A stretch of DNA of 64,000 bases, from contig OX439002.1 in the NCBI GenBank assembly GCA_949316495.1, positions 10,906,001 through 10,970,000 of the forward strand, given 5' to 3'. Source of the DNA: Amphiduros pacificus (lineage: Eukaryota; Annelida; Polychaeta; Phyllodocida; Hesionidae). The notes beneath the pieces are model-generated. The model saw nothing but the letters and a program-made list of their open reading frames with translations. It had not been told where the DNA came from and did not search any database. The first letter of the stretch is position 1, and each line of letters opens with the position of its first letter. Positions 11,154-23,441 of the stretch are shown piece after piece. Both the position numbers and the translations under genes were made by a program.

Positions 11154-11800
11154 GTAAGGCTGTGATTCGTCATAGTTAACACATGAAACTTGTATTGATT
11201 GTGTCAAAAATGAAAGAAAACTCGGGTTGCCATGGCAACAGCAGGCTTATATGATGAAGACGATGGGCAGAGCTTGCAAAGGGGGCAATTAAGGGATATG
11301 GAAGGGTAATGATGGGGTTAATGTGTGGTGCACTAACAAACAACTCCACCAAACCAGCCATCAGGGATGAAGGAGAAGAAACACATTCTCAGTAGAAGTT
11401 GGCCACAATTCAAAGCAGAAAAATGTAAAACAGTGAAGAGATAGGATATTGTTTCAAATGGTATTATACAATTTTTTATAGGTGTATCAAGTGAGAAAAT
11501 CGCAGTGAATTTGGAATCCGCAGAGGACAAAGAAGGTTTAAGCGAGGTTGGTGTCCCTGCACCTGCTTCTAACTCCTAAAACACAACATTTATATCCCCA
11601 GTGAGGCCTTTATGACCCCAATAGATTCTGCTCACCTGCCGTCTCCACTGTCAATGTTTGTGGTCATTCAGTGAGTGTTATTTACTGAGCAGCTCTCCCT
11701 GAAGTGTCGTGTTCATATTTGGAGCTTTGCTAACACTAATTCCCTCTCACTCTGGTAGTACAACAAACATAAAAACTCTGGATATGTGCTGATGCCCAGT

Positions 11801-11976
11801 AACAGTTGAAGCCAAACCTCTGTTTGGTCTCACATAAACGTGACCAAATAAGTTCACACCTGGCTATTGCGTGACCTCATCTGGTCATGCAGAGCTATAT
11901 GGTCACATGATGGTCATGCTTGACCTCATTTGGTCACCGTCATGCATGACCAAATAGATGTTTGGCTCCAACAGAT
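11801..11976. mobile_element. MITE-like element M1, copy 1
   Basis: The left end CAGTTGAAGCCAAAC is repeated inverted at the right end (GTTTGGCTCCAACAG). The similarity of the two ends runs on for about 45 bp with mismatches (GTTTGGTC, GTGACCAAAT). A second copy lies at 63436. There is no coding capacity, so it is a non-autonomous DNA element. The target-site duplication is unclear; a TAA is found at both edges in slightly different register. Confidence 0.65.
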
Positions 11977-11997
11977 TAAGATTAGCAAATTTCTTTG

Positions 11998-12095
11998 TGT
12001 GATATTTAACTTCACATTTTGGCGTGATGCTTAACATGACCTTTTGGTGTGATCTTGAACCTTACATTTTCATGTGATCTTTGACCTCAGATGTG
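11998..12095 (+). repeat. Degenerate tandem repeat, about 25 bp
   Basis: Four diverged units, each TGTGAT or CGTGAT, then CTT(A/G)A(C/A), then a C(C/A)TTTTGG-like part. It directly follows the M1 element. Confidence 0.45.
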
Positions 12096-12200
12096 GCTCA
12101 ACAATTATTCAACTTTCAACTTTGTATTTCAAACCTAATTATTTTGACATAATTGCTATTTGAGAATGGTGTCTCACCAGAGGTCAAGCCATTTATACAT

Positions 12201-12389
12201 TTACATGTAAATATTATGTATTGATTCAGGAAAGTGCAAATATAGATTTCTTGACAGAACAAATATCAAGTACAGGTCAATAAATATCAAATACAGGTCA
12301 GTTTGGAAGATAGGTATATGAAAGCTGTGATGAGATAGCAATCTCATAATTAGAATTGTATATTAAAACTGCAATATAATGAATTAGAG

Positions 12390-12400
<11 letters not shown>
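12201..12400 (+). repeat. Duplicated segment, copy 2
   Basis: The first 26 bases are identical to 6734-6759, and similarity then continues with an internal deletion and a small internal duplication (AAATATCAAGTACAGGTCA and AAATATCAAATACAGGTCA). The AATAAA of copy 1 at 6911 corresponds to AATATAA here. It ends at the (TA)n tract. Confidence 0.65.

Positions 12401-12431
<31 letters not shown>
12394..12431. repeat. (TA)n microsatellite
   Basis: About 19 TA units interrupted only at the edges. Confidence 0.9.
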
Positions 12432-13131
12432 TGATAGAGTAGTATTCAATCCGATGCCTTAAATGGAATGATGATAAATCCATAAAGGAAACCTCTGTTT
12501 CCACCTCATAAAACAGAATACACAGCGAAAATGACATTGCCAAATTGACTGTGAAGATAAAAGGAGGACAACCATAATGCAATCATAACAGTCATACGTC
12601 TCAATGTGAATTCATACGACTACGGACCAGCATATCTGCTTTGGATGGAACCAAATATATATTTTATTGATCCTGCACTCCATTATATAACCTTTTTGGT
12701 GAGATGGGGTTGTATGTTTTCGGGAAAGAAGTTGGGCAATCAATCAATAAATGGGATGGTACGTCTAGACGGGGTGTATAGGGAACATGACTGACTCAGA
12801 CTTATTCCCATGTCTTATTTATTTCTTCATTTCAAGGTACTTCTATAATTCTTTCTAGAGAAAAAAGACTGGCCAAAGAGAAATGCTGTTTTTCCAGAAG
12901 TGTTGTTTTTGTGATCATATTTGCTGTTTTACAAATAAGTTTGCGATTCACAATAAAAGAGAATAGCTATAAACAAGATAATATTTCAAACGTTTTAATG
13001 TTTATGTTGCATATGGCGGTGTATAATTGGGCTGATTGATGGAGTGGTAAGCAGAGTACAGGAAGCAGCAGGTGAAGTCTTGCTAATTATTCAACTTATT
13101 ATATTGAAATTCTCACTGCTCAAGTGGGCCA

Positions 13132-13148
13132 TGCTGCCACCTGGCGTG
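13132..13148 (-). promoter_or_regulatory. CTCF-like motif
   Basis: On the minus strand it reads CGCCAGGTGGCAGCA. The AGGTGGCAG core is intact. Confidence 0.3.
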
Positions 13149-14169
13149 TTAAAATCTGTCACACATGGAGGAACTTTGATGATATGAAGCAGCAAAAATG
13201 TTGATGAAATTGTCATTTAATCAGTTTATTACACCCAGTATGTATTGTACATGACACATGATGGATCACAAATGGTTAAAACTCAAGCAGTGAGAATTGG
13301 CTGAGTGATACAGAAACAGTCAATCTTGAGGGATTTTTTGATATCACATTATTATATTGAATTAAATGCTTATAAATATTGTCTGAGCAAAGAAAAGAAA
13401 CAAACAATAAAGACAGGATAAAAAAATAAAAAAATTGAATTCAAATAGTAAAATAAGTGAAATTATTTCAGAGTGCCTTTAACAGTTGGGTGAAGCAGTT
13501 TTTCGCCTGGCAGTGCATCAAGTGTAATTTGATGGGGCTTTAGCAAGCCTCGTCCATGAATAAGAGGACCATAACAAAAAGTGAAAGCATCGGGAAAGAA
13601 ATTAAGCTTTCTGAATTTGAAGATTGGCAGTGCGTGTTGGATGTTTGCGAAATTCCACTTACGACTAAGCTGCAGAACTTTCTAAAAACATGACAGTATG
13701 GTGAGCATAGCTGAATAGAAATAATTTCTTGGTGTAGTGGGAAAATTGGTCTTCCCATGTTGGCCATTGATTGAGGTTGTGAGGGTTGGAGAGGGTCTGA
13801 GAGATGAGGAGAGGCAAGGCCAAAGTGCTGACCGGGCAGAGAGGAAGGTGGAAAGTGCTGGGCTGTGATAGCCTGTCAGCAGGTTGCTACTTGGTTGCTG
13901 GAGGAGTGTGGAAATGCCGCAGATCAACTGGCCAAGTAATCCACAAGTGGAGATAGCTGCAAATTGTTACCACCACTGTTTGTAAGTTAAGTGCTGGGAA
14001 AATGTTCACCCATAGAAAAATTGGTGAATCAAAATTGCTTTTTACAAGGAATAAAATTCATTGTATGAAATATTGCTTCCCGTAAATGACCATATTTATA
14101 TTCATTGCATAAACATTGCTTTTTTATAGCAGAAGTAAATCTTTTCCACAATATGTATATCAAGATAAA

Positions 14170-14191
14170 GCAGGGCGCCTCCTAGTGGAGA
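14170..14191 (-). promoter_or_regulatory. CTCF-like motif
   Basis: On the minus strand it reads TCCACTAGGAGGCGCCCTG. CCACTAGG and GGCGC fit the consensus with one core deviation (A for K). Confidence 0.4.
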
Positions 14192-16364
14192 TAATTGACA
14201 CCATCCCTTAACCCGGCAGTTATATTTTGGTTTTTTATGGGCCAATAAGAAGCTGGTGATGATGAGATTTCTCCTTAGGGATTTCACAGGATTAACCCAC
14301 CTTCTTAGTAAGTGTGGCAAAGGATTATCAAGAATTATTCTTTTTCACCGTCTTTTCTCCGCCTCTTGTTCTGCATACGACATGTGAATTGATGTATGAC
14401 CAGAAGGCTTTAACATGTATCGTAATTGATTTTCAAATATATGGTAAGTCTGCAGCAGAGTAATCCATACCAGCGAGGGGGTATCTGTATTGCACCAAAC
14501 TATGAATGTCAATAATGATAATCTGTCTTCATTTGTGTTTTATGGCATAGAAGCTTGGGATGTGTCCCTTTATGGGTCTCGCGAGTTCCTCTGTATAAAT
14601 TGACTGTTTTTATTTTGTCATAATTCACCTTTTCAATATGATATCTAGGGTACAAACAGGAGACAGTGTTGGCATAAATGCATTATAAGGTTCATGGGAG
14701 AGTTCGAACAAACACCATAAAAAACTATTTTTTTAAGTGTGCAAAAAAAAAAAAGAGCTGATGGTCGGCCATGTTTATTTAGGAATGCCTTTATTATGGT
14801 ATGTGGAGTAATGAGTACTCATGATAAGTAGGTCACATTGCTACAGAGATTAGCTAACGGCACTCCTGGGATTTATATTATGTCTATAGCGTGATATAAT
14901 CTCATCATTTACAAACACAGAGAGGCACTTTACATCAGACCTTACAGACAGCAGCCCACATGACAAATATGTTATCTTCAGAGAAGTAATCCTTGATGAA
15001 TGTGTAACTGATAAGTTAGACAGGGGATACATGGGGGAGGGATGCAGTATTTTATGTTGTGCCAGGTCTAAGCAGCTGGGTTGGGACACAATGGTTAAGT
15101 GTGGTGTCGTGTATGTGCTATCCCGGAGTGGATGAGGCTTGTCTGATCAGATCAGGCTACAGCAGGCAGGAGGATCAACCTCGGGACCTGAAGGATTTCA
15201 CATCCTCCTCAGCACAGTCCCATCACTGACAATTGCTAAGATAGCCACCGTTCCTTGCTCCCCGTTATGTTAGTTTTATGTGAGTATTTTCTTCAGTCAC
15301 CAGGTCCCAGCACGGCTTACATCTGCCTTGAAAATAATATGAAATAGATTTAATTTTTTCAATAATTTATGTGTATAAATATATAGTATAATATAACTGT
15401 TATCTTAATCAGCTTAATGTATATTTACATACAAGCAGCTGTATTGAGTAAAGATAACAACAATAAAGAGACTACAGAGTGCTGTTTAAGGGACAAGGAT
15501 GGGATCTGATCACTGCCCTACTTGTGCTTCCAATTATATTTTTGCAAAAACACAGACTGTGACACCAAATCATTGAACTCTTCAGTGTTATGTGGTCACA
15601 GCCAATGAGGGACCTCTGTGACTGGTCAGCTGACTGAGTGTCATAATACCTTGTTGCTACAGCAACAGTCTGCTGATCCTTAACTCTTAAAGGAGTATAG
15701 AGAATGTGAGGGAGCCAAGTCACATAAATAAAACTTTTCTTGGCTACTCCTGCTTTAGAAAACTAGATGTATTTGTGCACAGGCCAAATAGAGAAATTGG
15801 ATTGAACTTGAAAAAAGTCTGTCTCTTTTTTTATTTTCCCAGGATTGGGTGTTTCAGGAAGTAATGATTTGCAGGAAAGTTTTCTGTAAAGAGAGTTAGG
15901 CACTGCTGTGTAAATGACCTTTCAAAGTTTAACGACAGTATTGTGTGTGTTTAATGTTTAGTTTCTCAGCAGGTACAGGGATAATACATAAAATCAATGT
16001 AAAATTGAAGATGGAGACTCCATTTGCAACTTTTTTGTGAGACACAGATCTTTATCAAGACTACTTTCAAGATGAAAAAGTTAAATTACAAATAAAAAAC
16101 TGGTGTCATTATTCAGTATTTGATAACAAATATTAAGTGAGGCTGAGTTGTAAGGGTTAAAGCCTTTTAGAGGGGAAGTTAGAGGGGAAGTGTCATTGAC
16201 CGCTCACTTCATGTTTGCCAGCCGATGCCATTATTGAGTTGTTGATATTGAGTGGGCTCAGTTCAGGGACTGTTGGTCAAGAGGTCAAGGGGTCAGTCAA
16301 TTGCACCATTCTTTGTTTCTCTGTTTCCATTCCTCCCTGTCCGTACAAGAAAGTTTCACTTAAG

Positions 16365-17220
16365 GCTATTGTTATGGTATACCTCACCTTTGTTACGCTA
16401 ATGTCATGGTATACATTACCTTTATAATGCTATTGTCATGGTATACCTCACATTTATAATGCTAATGTATTGATATACCTCACCTATATAATACTAATGT
16501 ATTGATATACCTCACCTATATAATGCTAATGTATTGATATACCTCACCTATATAATGCTAATGTATTGATATACCTCACCTATATAATGCTAATGTATTG
16601 ATATACCTCACCTTTATAATGCTAATGTATTAATATACCTCACCTATATAATACTAATGTATTGATATACCTCACATTTATAATGCTAATGTATTGATAT
16701 ACCTCAGCTATATAATGCTAATGTATTGATATACCTCACCTATATAATGCTAATGTATTGATATACCTCACCTATATAATGCTAATGTATTGATATACCT
16801 CACCTATATAATGCTAATGTATTGATATACCTCACCTTTATAATGCTAATGTATTAATATACCTCACCTATATAATACTAATGTATTGATATACCTCACC
16901 TATATAATGCTAATGTATTGATATACCTCACCTATATAATGCTAATGTATTGATATACCTCACCTTTATAATGCTAATGTATTGATATACCTCACCTATA
17001 TAATGCTAATGTATTGATATACCTCACCTATATAATGCTAATGTATTGATATACCTCACATTTATAATGCTAATGTATTGATATACCTCACCTATATAAT
17101 GCTAATGTATTGATATACCTCACCTATATAATGCTAATGTATTGATATACCTCACCTATATAATACTAATGTATTGATATACCTCACCTATATAATGCTA
17201 ATGTATTGATATACCTCACC
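16365..17220 (+). repeat. 32-bp minisatellite, about 27 copies
   Basis: The unit core is GTATTGATATACCTCACC followed by TATATAATGCTAAT. The first three units differ (GTCATGGTATAC in place of GTATTGATATAC), while the interior units are nearly identical, suggesting expansion from the right part. Common variants are TTTATAATG and ACTAATG. Confidence 0.95.
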
Positions 17221-18156
17221 TGATGTTATTTACATTAAATATTCATGAGTGGAAAACAGTTATCATTACCCAATAATGTGGTCTGCTGTGGTCTGCAGTA
17301 TGAACACTTTAGAGCACTTATCATTCTTTTAAATAAACGTTTGATTCAGTGCAAATTATTGTTAAAGTTTTATACATTTGAGATGATTTAGAATTGCTTG
17401 CACACTAGGGGGCACTTACCAATGTTGTTCCTACATTACATGAAGGATGAGAATGTCACAGCGTTGTATTATTTTATTTGACTAGTTGATATCATTTACT
17501 TGAGAAGAAATATTATATGATGGTATTAGAACTCAGAAAGGCCACCAGTAACATTTTATACTTTAACCCAGATGTCGTAAAATAAACACGAGTCCTTTGC
17601 TTGATAATCACCCATTTGACTTTACAGCCCCCAAGAAAGGGCCCTCATAGCATAAAAAGGTTCATAAGGGAAGGCAACAGTCAACCACAACATACATGTA
17701 GTTAACAAATAAATGGTGTGTTTTATTTCAAATAGAAGAGCTACTTGTTAAGCATTGGCATGCTTCAGTAAGGTCCCTTAATGACCCTGGATGACCTCAT
17801 TAGGTGATGTTTTTGCTTGACTGGTGATGTTTGGCAGGGTCTGTATTGTTGAGGGGGGAGATGGTGGCTTCTGTGTCAGGTCGTATTCATGGGGTGATTC
17901 TGTGGTCAGAGTGGTCAATAAAGCACGGGGCTAATAATGAGGGTGGTGTTGTGTCTGGTAAGCTCACTAATCCATAACCCCTCCCTCCTCCAACCTCCCA
18001 TACAAACTGTCCTGCTGCCATCGCATGCCTTGAAGCTTGTCCCTGCTGTAAAGAACAGGGTCCAATGGCTGTCTTTGGAAGGCACAAGCTTTAGCACACC
18101 AAGGCTGACCGAACAGTGTATTAGTGGTCACTGCTTTGTATGGTAGGTGCCATGCC
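17221..18156. other. Unique sequence between two arrays
   Basis: No gene is seen. A CTCF-like motif occurs at 17401. The stretch from 17800 to 18130 is less AT-rich and carries overlapping short open frames on both strands without recognisable domains. Confidence 0.5.
17401..17416 (+). promoter_or_regulatory. CTCF-like motif
   Basis: CACACTAGGGGGCACT has the AGGGGGCAC core, and it sits 180 bp after the end of the 32-bp array. Confidence 0.35.
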
Positions 18157-20257
18157 TAGTGGGTTGTATGAGGTACAGAGGGCAGCCTGGTTGGTTGTAT
18201 GAGATACAGAGGGCAGCCTGGGGGGTTGTATGAGCTACAGAGGGCAGTCTGGTGGGTTGTAATTATGAGATACAGAGGGCAGCCTGGTGGGTTGTATTTA
18301 TGAGATACAGAGGACAGCCTGGTGGGTCGTATGAGATACAGAGGGCAGCCTGGTGGGTTGTATATATGAGGTACAGAGGGCAGCCTGGTGGGTTGTATGA
18401 GATACAGAGGGCAGCCTGGTGGGTTGTATGAGATACAGAGGGCAGCCTGGTGGGTTGTATATATGAGGTACAGAGGGCAGCCTGGTGGATTGTATATATG
18501 AGATACAGAGGGCAGCCTGGTGGGTTGTATATATGAGATACAGAGGGCAGCCTGGTGGGTTGTATATATGAGATACAGAGGGCAGCCTGATGGGTTGTAT
18601 ATATGAGGTACAGAGGGCAGCCTGGTGGGTTGTATGAGATACAGAGGGCATCCTGGTTTGTTGTATGAGATACAGAGGGCATCCTGGTTTGTTGTATGAG
18701 ATACAGAGGGCAGCCTGGTGGGTTGTATGAGATACAGAGGGCAGCCTGGTGGGTTGTATGTATGAGATGCAGAGGACAGCCTGGTGGATTGTATGAGATA
18801 CAGAGGGCAGCCTTGTGGGTTGTATATATGAGATACAGAGGGCAGCCTGGTGGATTGTATGAGATACAGAGGGCAGCCTGGTGGGTTGTATATATGAGAT
18901 ACAGAGGGCAGCCTGGTGGATTGTATGAGATACAGAGGGCAGCCTGGTGGGTTGTATATATGAGATACAGAGGGCAGCCTGGTGGGTTGTATGAGATACA
19001 GAGGGCAACCTGGTGGGTTGCATATATGAGATACAGAGGGCAGCCTGGTGGGTTGTATGAAATACAGAGGGCAGCCTGATGGGTTGTATATATGAGGTAC
19101 AGAGGGCAGCCTGGTGGGTTGTATGAGATACAGAGGGCATCCTGGTTTGTTGTATGAGATACAGAGGGCATCCTGGTTTGTTGTATGAGATACAGAGGGC
19201 AGCCTGGTGGGTTGTATGAGATACAGAGGGCAGCCTGGTGGGTTGTATGTATGAGATGCAGAGGGCAGCCTGGTGGATTGTATGAGATACAGAGGGCAGC
19301 CTGGTGGGTTGTATATATGAGATACAGAGGGCAGCCTGGTGGATTGTATGAGAAACAGAGGGCAGCCTGGTGGGTTGTATATATGAGATACAGAGGGCAG
19401 CCTGGTGGATTGTATGAGATACAGAGGGCAGCCTGGTGGGTTGTATATATGAGATACAGAGGGCAGCCTGGTGGGTTGTATGAGATACAGAGGGCGACCC
19501 GGTGGGTTGTATATATGAGATACAGAGGGCAGCCTGGTGGGTTGTATGAAATACAGAGGGCAGCCTGGTGGGTTGTATATATGAGGTACAGAGGGCAGCC
19601 TGGTGGGTTGTATGAGATACAGAGGGCATCCTGGTGGGTTGTATGAGATACAGAGGGCAGCCTGGTGGGTTGTATGTATGAGATGCAGAGGGCAGCCTGG
19701 TGGATTGTATGAGATACAGAGGGCAGCCTGGTGGGTTGTATGAGATACAGAGGGCAGCCTGGTGGGTTGTATGTATGAGATGCAGAGGGCAGCCTGGTGG
19801 ATTGTATGAGATACAGAGGGCAGCCTTGTGGGTTGTATATATGAGATACAGAGGGCAGCCTGGTGGGTTGTATGAGATACAGAGGGCAGCCTGGTGGGTT
19901 GTATATATGAGATACAGAGGGCAGCCTGGTGGGTTGTATGAGATACAGAGGGCAGCCTGGTGGGTTGTATATATGAGATACAGAGGGCAGCCTGGTGGGT
20001 TGTATATATGAGATGCAGAGGGCAGCCTGGTGGATTGTATGAGATACAGAGGGCAGCCTGGTGGGTTGTATGAGATACAGAGGGCAGCCTGGTGGGTTGT
20101 ATGTATGAGATGCAGAGGGCAGCCTGGTGGATTGTAAGATATACAGAGGGCAGCCTGGTGGGTTGTATATATGAGATACAGAGGGCAGCCTGGTGGGTTG
20201 TATGAGATACAGAGAGCAGCCTGGTGGGTTGTATATATGAGGTACAGAGGGCAGCCT
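18157..20257. repeat. 31/35-bp minisatellite with 489-bp higher-order repeat
   Basis: The unit core is GGCAGCCTGGTGGGTTGTAT plus GAGATACAGAG. Units are 31 bp, or 35 bp when ATAT is inserted after TTGTAT. A landmark pair of variant units (GGCATCCTGGTTTG) recurs exactly 489 bp apart (18647 and 19136), and the surrounding order of long and short units is repeated. A 31 plus 35 pair is 66 bp, a multiple of three, which creates long spurious open frames on the minus strand. Confidence 0.95.
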
Positions 20258-21067
20258 TATATACAATAATAAAGAAAACACTGCTTGGTTTATTTTAAAT
20301 GAAATTTGTATGATGCTGCCATCTTATTATTGTTTTATCTCATTCTTATTTCAGTGCAAAATATCTGGTGGATAGCGATGATTGTCATCCCAGCTCATCT
20401 CATTTGCGGCTGCCCCATTACTGGCTTTCTCCTGCTTATACCATCTATCTCATGCTTTTTGTGGTTTGTAGCTTTTCTGCACATGAAGAAAGTATCCAAT
20501 TTGATCCCATGGGACCCTCATATTTCTCATCTGCACATTTCTTTCTGACTGCAGATATGGCAATGTTGATGAAGGTTTAATGTTTTTGACTGTCACCAGC
20601 AAGTCCAGCAAGGTTCTCAGGTCAACTCACCAGAGTAAATTAATGACTTCTCTTAGGTCTTGCAAAGAGATGGTCTGTCAGATTGATATCTGCATTATTA
20701 CTGCAATGTAGAAATAGCAGCCCTTCCTCTCATTATGCTCAGATATATGCAGACTACACTAATTCCCTGTGACGTGTATTTAGATACATCGCTGATTCAT
20801 GGTCGTGAGGAGTAGAGCAGGCAAGTCATTATCACGATTATAATGCATGGTTTGCAATGAATTAGTGTCAAGTGCACATGTTGCAATTAAGAGAGTTGTC
20901 AAACACATACTGACAAGATGCATATCCAAAAAGTCTTGTCCAATATATAAAGGGTAAACCTTGAGGAAATCTAAGATGAACTTGATAGTGGTACCTGATT
21001 GTTTTGACAGATAATAATGTTAGACAGTAAAATTAAGAATTATATTAGATGTATTTTGATGTTGATG
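20258..21067. other. Unique sequence, no gene seen
   Basis: About 800 bp of AT-rich sequence between two arrays, without repeats or splice-flanked open frames that I can support. Confidence 0.5.
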
Positions 21068-21449
21068 AGCATTCACCAAATGGTGATATACAGTAGCCCA
21101 GCATTCACCAAATGGTGACATACAGTAGCCCAGCATTCACCAAATGGTGATATACAGTAGCCCAGCATTCACCAAATGGTGACATACAGTAGCCCAGCAT
21201 TCACCAAATGGTGACATACAGTAGCCCAGCATTCACCAAATGGTGATATACAGTAGCCCAGCATTCACCAAATGGTGACATACAGTAGCCCAGCATTCAC
21301 CAAATGGTGACATACAGTAGCCCAGCATTCACCAAATGGTGATATACAGTAGCCCAGCATTCACCAAATGGTGACATACAGTAGCCCAGCATTCACCAAA
21401 TGGTGACATACAGTAGCCCAGCATTCACAAAATGGTGATATACAGTAGC
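21068..21449 (+). repeat. 32-bp minisatellite, 12 copies, 96-bp super-period
   Basis: The unit core is TCACCAAATGGTGATATACA then GTAGCCCAGCAT. The core TCACC-AAAT-GGTGA is a small hairpin. Units carry either GATATA or GACATA; after the first two units they follow an A-C-C pattern, i.e. a three-unit super-period. Confidence 0.95.
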
Positions 21450-22193
21450 AATCAAGATCTCTCTGCATTGCAACATCGCAAAACTAAAACAATATAAGGC
21501 ATATTTTCATTTATATCAAAATGCAACAAAATAACCATACGTTTTGAAGTGATTGGTGATCCATGTACAATTCAAGGCAACTACAGATGTTCTAGGGTAT
21601 TCAATTATTTTCAGTGAATATCATACTGTGTGAAAATTGTGCTGGTAACCATCTGGGCAAGTCTGCAAAATGCAACTTTTCCAACTTCAGTAATTTAAGG
21701 GAGAATTTAAATTTGCAAAAACTTTTTTTTATGTGTGACAAATTTACAGTGTACAGCAGAGTAAAATAGTAAATTGAAACCCTCAAGACATTTTTGATAG
21801 AAATTAGGTATTAGTGTTTTTGTAGTGTATAGCCAGCAGCAGTCAGAGAAAAGGAACCAGAAACAGATACGTGAATAAATTCAGGACAGAAGCCTTTGTT
21901 TGCCTTGTGCTTTTCCAAGCTTTAGTTTCCCACTCGGTATGGCTGGGCCAGTTCTCAGACATGTGGAATATGTCCACGACTAGGCCAAACGAGTGCTAAC
22001 AAACTCATCCCAAATTCATTGATTAATAAATGGATTTTCTTTCACTGAAATGGGACATAATGTATCAGCCAAAATAGGGGACAGGGTATGTGCTGGGAAT
22101 TACAACTGTGGAAAGATACACAATCCTCCATTCAATCAAAGCCCTGCACTTCCAGAAACTCTGGTCTGGGAATGTTACTTCTACAAGCAAAAG
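21450..22193. other. Unique sequence, no gene seen
   Basis: AT-rich spacer. Nothing recognisable in either strand. Confidence 0.5.
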
Positions 22194-22540
22194 TTACACC
22201 ATAGTATTCTAACACTGCAGTATCACACCGTAGTATTCTAACATTGCAGTGTTCCACCATTGTACTCTAACACTGCAGTGTTACACCATAGTATTCTAAC
22301 ACTGCAGTGTTACACCATTGTATTCTAACACTGCAGTGTTACACCATAGTATTCTAACACTGCAGTGTCACTCGACAGTATTCTAACATTGCAGTGTTAC
22401 ACCATAGTATTCTAACACTGCAGTGTCACTCGACAGTATTCTAACATTGCAGTGTTACACCATAGTATTCTAACACTGCAGTGTCACTCGACAGTATTCT
22501 AACACTGCAGTGTTACACCATTGTATTCTGACATTGCAGT
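22194..22540 (+). repeat. 29-bp minisatellite, about 12 copies
   Basis: The unit is TACACCATAGTATTC then TAACACTGCAGTGT. Most units contain the perfect palindrome AACACTGCAGTGTT. A CACTCGACAG variant recurs in alternate units (near 22370, 22425 and 22485), showing dimer-like homogenisation. Confidence 0.95.
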
Positions 22541-23048
22541 TTATCTCTGGTATCTATTTTCTCTGGTATCTATTTTCTCTGGTATCTATTTTCTCTGTGG
22601 TATCTATTTTCTACGGGTATCTATTTTCTCTGGTATCTATTTTCTCTGTGGTATCTATTTTCTCTGTGGTACCTATTTTCTCTGGTATCTATTTTCTCTG
22701 TGGTATTTATTTTCTCTGGTACTTATTTCATCTATTGCATCTATTTTCTCTGTGGTATATATTTTCTCTGTGGTATCTATTTTCCCTGTGGTATTTATTT
22801 TTCTGGTACTTATTTCATCTATCGCATCTATTTTCTCTGTGGTATTTATTTTCTATATGGTAATTATTTCATCTATTGCATCTATTTTGTTTGTGGTATC
22901 TATTATCTCTGTGGTACCTATTTTCTCTATATAGTGTCTATTTTTCTTTGGTATTTATTTCATCTATTATATCTATTTTCTCTGTGGTATATATTTTCTA
23001 CATATTTTCTATTTTCTCTATATTACCATTTTCTGAGTGGTATCTATT
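22541..23048 (+). repeat. 15-18-bp pyrimidine-rich minisatellite
   Basis: Units are GGTATCTATTTTCTCT with an optional GTG, and they become degenerate towards 23048. It abuts the 29-bp array with no spacer. Confidence 0.9.
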
Positions 23049-23441
23049 CTCATCAAGTCTAAACATCTTTATTTATCTTAAGATTATCTCACAAAGGTTA
23101 CAAAATGAATATGAGTCAGACATGGAGTAAATGTAACCATGGCAGTTAGGTTTCTATAGACATGGCATTTGGTGAGGTTTTGGCAGGGAAATAAGGGTCT
23201 AGTACACAGGAAATAATACAATGTTGATAGGCAAAGTGGGCCAAATAACATATTTCCTACATCCCTAAGGTTTCTTTGCTTTGAGATGTCAGACACATGT
23301 GTGGCTCATAATTCATATCTGGCTCCAAAGCAGAATATTTGTTTTCAACCAAGTAAATTGTATTGTGTGTGTTCCATACATCTTTGACAGTAATATGGGG
23401 AAGAGCTGTATTGTGTTTCAAACTTCCAGGACATAAGAAAT
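23049..23441. other. Spacer before the 49-bp array
   Basis: Unique sequence. The last 40 bp already resemble a decayed 49-bp unit (TTGTGTTTCAAACTTCCAGG). Confidence 0.5.

Larger units (their letters stand above)
11154..16364. other. Non-coding stretch between leader candidate and 32-bp array
   Basis: No supported exon. It includes the inverted-repeat element at 11801, a degenerate tract of about 25-bp repeats at 11998-12095, the duplicated 3'-UTR-like segment, a (TA)n tract at 12394-12431 and two CTCF-like motifs. The rest is AT-rich unique sequence. Confidence 0.5.

Noticed and set aside
10942-11157. 72-codon open frame over the leader-exon candidate
   Set aside because: It has no ATG start, and its product matches nothing I know. 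It is better read as untranslated leader.
18263-20281. 672-codon minus-strand open frame (and overlapping 443-codon frame)
   Set aside because: It lies entirely in the 31/35-bp array. The frame is open only because a long-short pair is 66 bp. No splice sites, domain or start context.
21068-22540. Regular short repeats resembling a CRISPR array
   Set aside because: There are no unique spacers between repeats, no associated genes, and the genome is eukaryotic. They are ordinary minisatellites.
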